From the NCBI GenBank assembly GCA_002730985.1, contig PCBP01000014.1, positions 1-5,422 of the forward strand: a DNA stretch of 5,422 nucleotides. Direction: 5' to 3'. A program made the position numbers and the translations under genes. Shown in pieces: positions 1 through 5,422 of the stretch; the stretch's first letter is position 1, and each line of letters opens with the position of its first letter. The notes beneath the pieces were generated by a model that saw nothing but the letters and a program-made list of their open reading frames with translations, had not been told where the DNA came from and searched no databases. The DNA comes from Flavobacteriales bacterium (GTDB lineage Bacteria; Bacteroidota; Bacteroidia; Flavobacteriales; BACL11).

Positions 1-613
1 CTAAAATATAAATATGGCTTGCTAGTTTTCCATTTTGACTAGTAGTGTCATATATTCTTGCAAAATCATCATCCATTAATTTAAGCTCAGAGCTTAATAG
101 CTGAGGAATTGCCGCACCAATATACCAATTGTTTCCACTTAAATTAACTCCGAAAGTTGCATCAGGCAAAGCTTCAACCACATCCCCCCCTTTTAACAAC
201 GGGTCGTTTTCGTATTCTGCTCGTAAATTTTTAATTATCTTAAACTGGGTAAATCCTGCTTGTAGAGCAAGAGCAAGTTTAATTTTTTGTGTTATTTGGA
301 ATGCATATGTATATGATGCCGACCCACCTATTCTACTTGTAGGACCTGTAACATCACTATACACAGTTCCTCCTAGGCCCACATTGGAGCTGTGTTTGCC
401 ATAAATACTTATTATGGATGTTCTAGGGCCTTCATTAAGGCCAACCCATTGATTTCTAATAGTACTATTTATTTGGTAATAATCATACATACCGGCAACA
501 GCGGGGTTTATTGCATAATTATTATTCATATATTGTGTGATTTGAGGAAGCTGCTGCGCTTTAAGTGCCCCCATAAAACAAATCACAAAAATTAATGTTG
601 ATATTCTTTTCAT
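1..613 (-). CDS. PorP/SprF-family type IX secretion outer-membrane protein (3' end outside window)
   Basis: Manual translation of the minus strand from the ATG at 613-611 gives 204 codons with no stop before base 1, so the C-terminus is missing; the family is usually about 300-330 residues. Residues 1-19 form a Sec signal peptide (basic MKR, hydrophobic LIFVICFMGA, likely cleavage at LKA/QQ). The mature protein opens with the family hallmark QYMNNNYAINPAVAG (27-41), then RNQWVGLNEGPRT (53-65), a GLGG strand near 79-82, PDATFG (150-155) and IGAAIPQLL (165-173), alternating with beta-strand-like stretches as expected of an outer-membrane barrel. Family members (PorP, SprF) act with the type IX secretion system; SprF is needed to export SprB in Flavobacterium. 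This gene directly follows an SprB-like adhesin gene on the same strand, so it is probably that cargo's partner (inference). The single Cys12 has no lipobox. A second in-frame ATG at 628 would add MKIIN; 613 is preferred because A residues lie at -3, -6 and -9 to -12. Confidence 0.94.
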   Translation of the reverse strand, partial: MKRISTLIFVICFMGALKAQQLPQITQYMNNNYAINPAVAGMYDYYQINSTIRNQWVGLNEGPRTSIISIYGKHSSNVGLGGTVYSDVTGPTSRIGGSASYTYAFQITQKIKLALALQAGFTQFKIIKNLRAEYENDPLLKGGDVVEALPDATFGVNLSGNNWYIGAAIPQLLSSELKLMDDDFARIYDTTSQNGKLASHIYIL

Positions 614-629
614 GTTAATAATTTTCATT
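614..629 (-). other. Adhesin/PorP-like gene junction
   Basis: The adhesin stop TAA occupies 632-630 and the next gene starts at 613, or possibly at the in-frame ATG at 628-626, one base after the stop. No Shine-Dalgarno-like purine run, promoter or hairpin is visible. The sequence is A/T-rich, as is usual before starts in Bacteroidota, where A-rich leaders matter more than Shine-Dalgarno pairing. The tight spacing implies co-transcription and possibly translational coupling of the two genes (inference). Confidence 0.75.
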
Positions 630-890
630 TTATCTGATAATTGTTATTGGACCAGTTTGAGGTTTATCACCAGTATTAAGGTCTATGATATAATAATAAG
701 TTCCAACAGGAAGCTCTTCCCCATTATTAGTACCATCCCAAGGCTGATAGTTTCCTCCTCCGTTAGATTCAAAAACCAACCCTCCCCATCTATTAAATAT
801 TTGCACTAAAGCATTTTCATATGATTCAATATCTAGAGGAGTCCAAACATCATTAACCCCATCATTATTTGGTGTAATAGCTTCATATGG
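630..890 (-). other. Type B T9SS C-terminal sorting domain (CHU_C / gliding-motility-associated)
   Basis: Residues 1508-1593 of the adhesin (stop included in coordinates). Hallmarks visible: AITPNNDGVNDVWTP at 1511-1525, VQIFNRWGGLVFES at 1536-1549, a PWDGTNNGEELPVGTYYY core at 1557-1574, and a terminal ITIIR. These match the well-known TPNGDGxND / IYNRWGxxVF / WDGxxxGxxLPxGTYYY pattern of the family called gliding-motility-associated C-terminal domain (TIGR04131, Pfam CHU_C). It directs transport across the outer membrane by the type IX system. Type B domains, unlike type A, are generally associated with a PorP/SprF-like partner, and one is encoded directly downstream here. Confidence 0.96.
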
Positions 891-3800
891 AATGACGCCA
901 ACAACTACATAAATAGAGTCATACCCTAAACATCCATCACTGTCTTTTACATATAAGTAGTACCAATCTGTTTCTTTAAGGCCGAGCACAGTAATAGATC
1001 CATTGTTATTAGAGACAGTATCCTTATTCCACATCCAAGTATATTCAACACAAGTATTATTTTCAGAGTACAGCTCAAGATTAGCTCCAGATAATACAAC
1101 TGGAAAATCTCCATATTCAATTTCAGGATTTGAATAAGGCATAGGGTCTATAAAATCAACATTAACAGTTGCTTTCACCTCATATGAATCAGGACAGGTT
1201 GGGTCAGTAATAGTCAATGTATAGATGTTTACATATTCATTTGGGTAAACCCATCGATCAGTAATTACACTGCCATTTTCCCAGATATAGCTGTTAAATG
1301 ACGTCTCGTTAATTTCGATAAAGACACTATCTCCTAGGCAAATATTAAATGTAATTTCTGACAAACTATCTGCAAAAACATTATGAGTTCCTTTTACAAA
1401 AGCAGAATCTCTTATTTCACAACCTCTACTGTCAATAACAGTTACAGGGTAATATCCAGCTCCCAGATTTGTATTATTAACAGCCGCTATATTATTATCC
1501 CAATTGTACAGATATACAGGAGTACCCCCATATGCTACAACTGAAGCAGAGCCATTATTTTGCAAGCAAGATGCATCAACAGTATTAAAAGTAATTGAAA
1601 GAGAGTCTCCAGGTTCAGAAATATAGATAGTTCCAGATTCAATGAGACAGCCATTCCTGTCTTCAGCAATAACTGTATATATGCCAGGGATTAAGTTTTC
1701 TGCGGAACCAACAGGCATTGTGCTTGAATAAACGTCCGCTCCTGTTTCTTCATTAGTTACAGTATACAAATATTCTGGAGGAATACCTAAATATGGCGTT
1801 CCATTTGCAGCAGTTGCCACGATTTTTCCATTATCAAATCCAAAGCAAGTTACATTAGTTTCGCTTATAGTTAAAGACAATTCTGTTGGTTCGTTTAAAG
1901 TAATATAATCGGCAGCAGTACAGCCTTCCGCATCTATTACTGTAATTACATAATCTCCCGAAGGCACTCCATTATTAGCAGGGTTAGCCGAATATGTTGG
2001 AGCGTTATTACTCCACATATATTGATATGAACCAGAGCCGCCTGAGGCAGTAGCATTTAATTTTCCATTTGACCCCCCATAACACAAAATCTCATCAATT
2101 ATACTTGATGTCACCACCAACTGAGACTCCTGTGTAATAGTTTGTGCTAAAGTCAAGGCACATCCTTGCATGTCTGTAACAACACACTCATAAGTTGTGC
2201 TCAATGAGTTATTATTTACGCATAAACCTATAGCTGTTGAGGTTGTTTGAAGTAGAGTGTCATTCCATTGGTAATTGTAAATGGGATTCCCATTAGAGTT
2301 AATATTTGGAATGCCTCCACTAGCATTAATAGCTATTTCCCCGTCACAATAATCAAAACAACTTACATTAATTGAAGAGGTTGTAGCGCTTAAAGCAAGG
2401 TTGTCATTTATTGTATATGAATCAATACTAATACAATTGTTTTCGTCTGTGACTGTCATAGTATAAGAACCAATTGCCAAACTGTCGATTGCGTAAGTGC
2501 TTTCTCCAGTATTCCAAGAATAGCTGTAAGTAATAGAATTGCCAACTCCACCATATACAGAGTCAATTAATGACCCATTGCTCCAGCCGTTACAGGTCAC
2601 ATGTGTTGGTATAAAGTTATGAATTATAGGGTCTGGTTCGTTATAAGTTATTGTTTCAGAGTAGGCACATCCATGCTCATCTATAACTTCAAAATTATAA
2701 ATACCAGCACTTAATCCAGAAACAAAAGAGGAGATTGATATGGGCGCTGTATTTCCAGGTTCATAATAATTTATAGTATATGGCGTGATTCCTCCGCTAA
2801 CGGTAATGTTAGCACTCCCTGAGTTATCTCCATGACATCTAATTTGATAATTGCTCCATAAAGATGTAGAAACATTAACATTTAACTCATCAGGCTCTGA
2901 GATTATTAATAATGTACTGGACACACAATCATTAACGTCTCTGACCTGTACAGTATAGGTGCCTGCACAATACCCATTAAAATAAGATGTATTTGGATGT
3001 GGCAATCCACCATTTACAGAATACAAATAGGAGTATCCAGCACTATTAAATGGAGTCCCTCCACTAGCCTGAATTGATAGTATTGAAGCATCACACTCTC
3101 CAAAACAGCTTACTGAATCAATTGTGACAGTCCCCACTACTATTACATCAGGGTTAACAATATTTACTGTTTGTAAAGAAGTGCATCCAGAAAAATCTTC
3201 CACTAAAACCTGATAGTTGCCTGGAGGTAAATTATTATATACAGAGTCGTTAGTTGGAGGATTGGAATTAAAAGAAAAAGAATACGGAGGGCTTCCTGAA
3301 GCGTGAACCACTATCTCTCCATTATCTGCGTTATGACAAGTAATTTGTGAAACATCAATACTCTGAATAAACAAAGGGACGCTTGGAGTGTCAACTACTA
3401 AACTCGCATTAATAGAACAATTAAGATCATTAACAGTAACAGTATAGTTGCCAGCGGCTAAATTAGTTGCAAGTTGAGTTGTTTGACTAGAAGGGTCGCT
3501 CCATACATATGAAGGATTATTTAAAACATAACTTCCATTTGGTATTAGGCTAACACTGGCAGTGCCTTGATTTGCACCAAAGCATGTTGGAGTAGAAGTT
3601 GGAATTATTTGGAACGGAACGTCATCTATTACGGTTCCTAATAAGTTGGTATCACATCCATTTACATCTAAAATTGTACATTGGTAATTTCCTGCAACAA
3701 GACCTGTTGCAATTGAAGTGTTTTGTCCATCACTCCAAGTGTAGTTTAGAGCTCCAGTCCCTCCAGAAGCAATAATCTCTAATTCGCCATTCATATTGTT

Positions 3801-5422
3801 ACAATATTCATTCGAGACAACAGTTAAATTAGCTGCCAATACAGGAGGATCAACAAGTGTAACCGTCTGGGCAGTATTACAGCCATTTGAATCTTCAGCA
3901 TAAATATTGTAAGTTCCTGAAGATAAGCTGTCCCAATTAGCTGTGGCACTTAGTATTCCGCTATTATTAAATTCATATAACACAGCGCTAACTCCATTGG
4001 AATCAGTTGAGTAGATTTCTCCATCTGAGTATCCAAAACAAGAAATATCAGCACCATTATAATCAGAAGATATAGGAAAAATATTGAAGATGCCAGGTTC
4101 GGTTAAAGTGATTGTTGTGTCGGCTATACATCCATTGATATCCCTGTAAGTAACTGCATGGGGACCTGCTTCTAATCCAGAGAAAACAGGAGATGATTGA
4201 AAGTTTAGCCCATCAAGAGAATAAGTTAGGGTTCCGGTTCCTCCTGATGCTGATGCAGTAACTATACCATTGGCATCTCCATTACAACTAATCCCAAACC
4301 CATTATAATCTGAAAGTGTTGCAGAATAAATAATTTCTGACGGTTCAGATAAATAAATAGAGTCAACAAATGAACACTCATTATCATCTTTAATCATTAC
4401 AAGATAATTAACATCGCCATTTAAATTGCTAAAAACATTAGATGTTTGATAATTAGATCCATTGTCAATTGAATATTCATATGGAGGAACTCCTACTTGA
4501 ATTGGAGTAACCGTAAAAGTAATTTCTCCCGTAGTGTCATCATAACAATTGACACCTTGTGTAACGCTAGCCCCTCCTGAAAGAGGAGGAGGCTCATTTA
4601 AAGTCAATGTTTCTGTTGCAATACAGCTATTGGCGTCTTTATAAGTAATCGTATATGCCCCTGCTGATAATCCAGAAAAAAATGGATATGATTGAAAGTT
4701 TATTCCATCAATAGAATAAACAAATCCCTCTGCGCCTCCTGATGCTGATGCGCTAATTATACCGTCAGAAGCCCCATTGCAAGAAATGTGATAGCCATTT
4801 GTGTTAAAAAGCGAAGCTGTTCCAGCGGGGATTATAGGCGACACAGGAGCAATTGTAAAATCAGTAGTTAATGGGGACGTTGAACATCCATTTGCATCAG
4901 TAACGGTCAAATTATATGTTCCTGCACATAAAGATCCAATTGTAGTGGTACTGACATTAGCTCCCAATGTTAATTGTGGGTTGGCATCTAAAATATAATT
5001 GTAGGGCTTTGTTCCTCCATTAAAAACAAGTTTTTCTTTTGCTATACAGTCTCCTGCACACAGATTACTAGACAACAAGGATGTATTAACAGTTAAAGGG
5101 TCCGGCTCTAAAAAGTTAATTGGCCCAAATTGATCAATAACACCAACCATACTTGCCCCATTCCCAAAATTGTGAGCAGGATAATATGCTGCCGAATCAA
5201 TTATTCGGACAAAATAATTTATAGTTTGCCCTGTATTTGTATTTGGCAAAAACCCATTAAGATTTAGTTGGTTTGCAGTAGTAGTTTGTGTACTTAAATA
5301 TGATATAAAATAGTCTGCTCCAGGGTTAGGTGTTGCGGTATTATTAATATGATATCCCACCAGACATGTGTATGATGTCAATGGATTTGTTTGATGAATT
5401 ACTACTTTCATTGAATCTGTAA
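630..5422 (-). CDS. Giant SprB-repeat cell-surface adhesin with type B T9SS C-terminal domain (5' end outside window)
   Basis: One frame is open from the right edge to the TAA at 632-630, giving at least 1,596 residues. The ATG at 5411 is not a credible start: the frame stays open upstream of it (codons for T-D-S), no signal peptide follows, and repeats begin soon after. The true start, and the signal peptide such exported proteins need, lie beyond the window. From the ATG at 5411: 1-106 divergent beta-rich segment; 107-1344 fifteen SprB-like repeats; 1345-1507 two Ig/PKD-like modules; 1508-1593 type IX sorting domain. The family resembles SprB of Flavobacterium johnsoniae, a huge surface adhesin moved along the cell during gliding, but similar repeats occur in many non-gliding Bacteroidota, so adhesion is likelier than gliding as the stated role. 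Composition suits a secreted filament: rich in Asn, Ser, Thr, Gly and Asp, very poor in Lys/Arg, with paired cysteines. The PorP/SprF-like gene begins at most 16 bases downstream. Ligand and exact role cannot be read from sequence. Confidence 0.95.
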   Translation of the reverse strand, partial: TDSMKVVIHQTNPLTSYTCLVGYHINNTATPNPGADYFISYLSTQTTTANQLNLNGFLPNTNTGQTINYFVRIIDSAAYYPAHNFGNGASMVGVIDQFGPINFLEPDPLTVNTSLLSSNLCAGDCIAKEKLVFNGGTKPYNYILDANPQLTLGANVSTTTIGSLCAGTYNLTVTDANGCSTSPLTTDFTIAPVSPIIPAGTASLFNTNGYHISCNGASDGIISASASGGAEGFVYSIDGINFQSYPFFSGLSAGAYTITYKDANSCIATETLTLNEPPPLSGGASVTQGVNCYDDTTGEITFTVTPIQVGVPPYEYSIDNGSNYQTSNVFSNLNGDVNYLVMIKDDNECSFVDSIYLSEPSEIIYSATLSDYNGFGISCNGDANGIVTASASGGTGTLTYSLDGLNFQSSPVFSGLEAGPHAVTYRDINGCIADTTITLTEPGIFNIFPISSDYNGADISCFGYSDGEIYSTDSNGVSAVLYEFNNSGILSATANWDSLSSGTYNIYAEDSNGCNTAQTVTLVDPPVLAANLTVVSNEYCNNMNGELEIIASGGTGALNYTWSDGQNTSIATGLVAGNYQCTILDVNGCDTNLLGTVIDDVPFQIIPTSTPTCFGANQGTASVSLIPNGSYVLNNPSYVWSDPSSQTTQLATNLAAGNYTVTVNDLNCSINASLVVDTPSVPLFIQSIDVSQITCHNADNGEIVVHASGSPPYSFSFNSNPPTNDSVYNNLPPGNYQVLVEDFSGCTSLQTVNIVNPDVIVVGTVTIDSVSCFGECDASILSIQASGGTPFNSAGYSYLYSVNGGLPHPNTSYFNGYCAGTYTVQVRDVNDCVSSTLLIISEPDELNVNVSTSLWSNYQIRCHGDNSGSANITVSGGITPYTINYYEPGNTAPISISSFVSGLSAGIYNFEVIDEHGCAYSETITYNEPDPIIHNFIPTHVTCNGWSNGSLIDSVYGGVGNSITYSYSWNTGESTYAIDSLAIGSYTMTVTDENNCISIDSYTINDNLALSATTSSINVSCFDYCDGEIAINASGGIPNINSNGNPIYNYQWNDTLLQTTSTAIGLCVNNNSLSTTYECVVTDMQGCALTLAQTITQESQLVVTSSIIDEILCYGGSNGKLNATASGGSGSYQYMWSNNAPTYSANPANNGVPSGDYVITVIDAEGCTAADYITLNEPTELSLTISETNVTCFGFDNGKIVATAANGTPYLGIPPEYLYTVTNEETGADVYSSTMPVGSAENLIPGIYTVIAEDRNGCLIESGTIYISEPGDSLSITFNTVDASCLQNNGSASVVAYGGTPVYLYNWDNNIAAVNNTNLGAGYYPVTVIDSRGCEIRDSAFVKGTHNVFADSLSEITFNICLGDSVFIEINETSFNSYIWENGSVITDRWVYPNEYVNIYTLTITDPTCPDSYEVKATVNVDFIDPMPYSNPEIEYGDFPVVLSGANLELYSENNTCVEYTWMWNKDTVSNNNGSITVLGLKETDWYYLYVKDSDGCLGYDSIYVVVGVIPYEAITPNNDGVNDVWTPLDIESYENALVQIFNRWGGLVFESNGGGNYQPWDGTNNGEELPVGTYYYIIDLNTGDKPQTGPITIIR
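891..1379 (-). other. Two Ig/PKD-like modules between repeats and sorting domain
   Basis: Residues 1345-1507 of the adhesin break the SprB repeat pattern. The first module (about 1345-1423) has Cys1358 in NICLGDSV, the core Trp1377 in SYIWENG, YTLTITD at 1397-1403 and Cys1406. The second (about 1424-1507) has Cys1454, WMWNKD at 1459-1464 and YYLYVKDSDGC at 1484-1494. The pattern of an early Cys followed by a W-x-G/N turn, a Y-x-L-x-V strand and a late Cys resembles Ig-like or PKD-like domains often found just before CHU_C domains in Bacteroidota. A stalk or spacer role is inferred. The exact family assignment is uncertain without a profile search. Confidence 0.65.
4092..4331 (-). repeat. SprB repeat 4, near-duplicate of repeat 2
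   Basis: Residues 361-440, with first Cys376 and last Cys428. It starts with the longer linker SDYNGFGISC, a variant shared with repeat 5 (SDYNGADISC) and more loosely with repeats 2 and 10. It is the closest relative of repeat 2 in the window, although the dissimilar repeat 3 lies between them. Confidence 0.85.
4587..4820 (-). repeat. SprB repeat 2, near-duplicate of repeat 4
   Basis: Residues 198-275, with first Cys211 and last Cys263. It shares with repeat 4 the ASASGG turn, Y-S-[IL]-D-G-[IL]-N-F-Q-S, V/F-F-S-G-L and T-Y-[KR]-D-x-N. The resemblance extends to DNA: the 17 bases at 4735-4751 match 4240-4256 exactly, and a 30-base stretch starting at 4690 matches the one starting at 4195 at 27 positions. 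Confidence 0.85.
5094..5422 (-). other. Divergent beta-rich segment upstream of the repeats
   Basis: Three codons before the ATG at 5411 plus residues 1-106. It has one Cys (Cys16 in SYTCLVGY), a YFVRIIDS strand at 66-73 and a closing FLEPDPL (100-106) identical in style to the E-P joints between later repeats. This suggests a decayed or variant repeat-like module, perhaps with an insertion around 74-95 (AAYYPAHNFGNGASMVG). I do not recognise a named domain. There is no signal peptide or start site, which supports the gene continuing upstream. Confidence 0.5.

Larger units (their letters stand above)
1380..5093 (-). repeat. Fifteen tandem SprB-like protein repeats
   Basis: The consensus unit is roughly [IV]-[ST]-C-x-G-x-x-[DN]-G-x-[IL], a strand, S-G-G-x-x-x-Y-x-Y, then L-x-A-G-x-Y-x-[VI]-x-V-x-D-x-N-G-C and a joint often reading [SNTL]-E-P. 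Units (minus strand): R1 5093-4833, R2 4820-4587, R3 4574-4338, R4 4331-4092, R5 4085-3840, R6 3836-3612, R7 3611-3372, R8 3371-3141, R9 3140-2883, R10 2882-2625, R11 2624-2391, R12 2390-2121, R13 2120-1881, R14 1880-1599, R15 1598-1380. Every unit has a first and last Cys 49-66 residues apart (for example 211/263, 376/428, 940/993), which suggests one disulfide per Ig-like unit (inference). This matches the SprB repeat family (Pfam PF13573). DNA identity between most units is low, so the expansion is old apart from R2/R4. Unit boundaries are approximate by a few residues. Confidence 0.92.

Noticed and set aside
578..580. Cys12 of the PorP-like protein as a lipoprotein attachment site
   Set aside because: The preceding residues FVI do not form a lipobox, the Cys is in the middle of the hydrophobic core, and a normal signal peptidase I site (LKA/QQ) follows.
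129..809. Three overlapping plus-strand ORFs (129-404, 392-595, 612-809; 65-91 residues)
   Set aside because: They lie antisense to the PorP-like gene and the adhesin C-terminal domain, have no recognisable domains or start context, and the minus-strand frames show clear family motifs. They are shadow frames.
4570..4593. Inverted repeat (CCTCCT, 5-base loop, AGGAGG, extendable with a bulge) that could be a hairpin or an internal Shine-Dalgarno-like site
   Set aside because: It lies inside the adhesin reading frame and is explained by codons for Pro-Pro-Pro-Leu-Ser-Gly-Gly at a repeat joint. There is no U-run after the stem and no start codon suitably placed for a gene.
4801..4998. Plus-strand ORF of 65 residues
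   Set aside because: It is antisense to SprB repeat 1 and the start of repeat 2. Its apparent protein-like composition mirrors the repeat coding strand, and it has no independent support.
1380..5093. Tandem array considered as a CRISPR array or DNA satellite
   Set aside because: The period is about 225-280 bases with low DNA identity, an unbroken reading frame and conserved protein motifs, so this is a protein-level repeat.
5409..5411. ATG as the adhesin start
   Set aside because: The frame is open upstream to the window edge, no signal peptide follows, and exported type IX cargo requires one.

Overview
The window is an AT-rich fragment of a Bacteroidota genome, most likely from the Flavobacteriales or a close relative. 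This is inferred from two protein families essentially confined to that phylum: a giant SprB-repeat surface protein ending in a type B (CHU_C / gliding-motility-associated) type IX secretion signal, and a PorP/SprF-family outer-membrane protein. Both genes lie on the minus strand, read from high to low coordinates, and together fill the window. The only non-coding sequence is a junction of at most 16 bases. No tRNA, rRNA, CRISPR array, insertion sequence, promoter or terminator is visible.

Layout in reading direction. Bases 5422-630 hold the 3' part of a very large adhesin gene whose start lies outside the window. It encodes a divergent beta-rich segment, then 15 tandem SprB-like repeats of about 75-94 residues each (5093-1380), two Ig/PKD-like modules (1379-891) and a type IX C-terminal sorting domain (890-630). 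Bases 613-1 hold the 5' two thirds of a PorP/SprF-like gene. It has a clear signal peptide and runs off the left edge. It does not appear as a closed ORF because its stop codon lies outside the window.

How they work together. In Flavobacterium johnsoniae, sprF lies directly after sprB and is needed to export and display the SprB adhesin, and type B C-terminal domains generally depend on a partner of the PorP/SprF family. The order and near-zero spacing here suggest the same cargo-plus-partner cassette. The adhesin would be exported by the Sec system, passed through the type IX machinery and held at the cell surface with its neighbour's product.

The general system is known. The less ordinary observations are internal to the adhesin: a second cysteine pair that appears together in exactly three of fifteen repeats, stray cysteines at equivalent positions in two repeats, and a 693-residue stretch with only two Lys/Arg residues. 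Repeats 2 and 4 are also near-duplicates separated by a dissimilar repeat. Adhesin residues are numbered throughout from the ATG at 5411, which is only a counting origin and not the proposed start.
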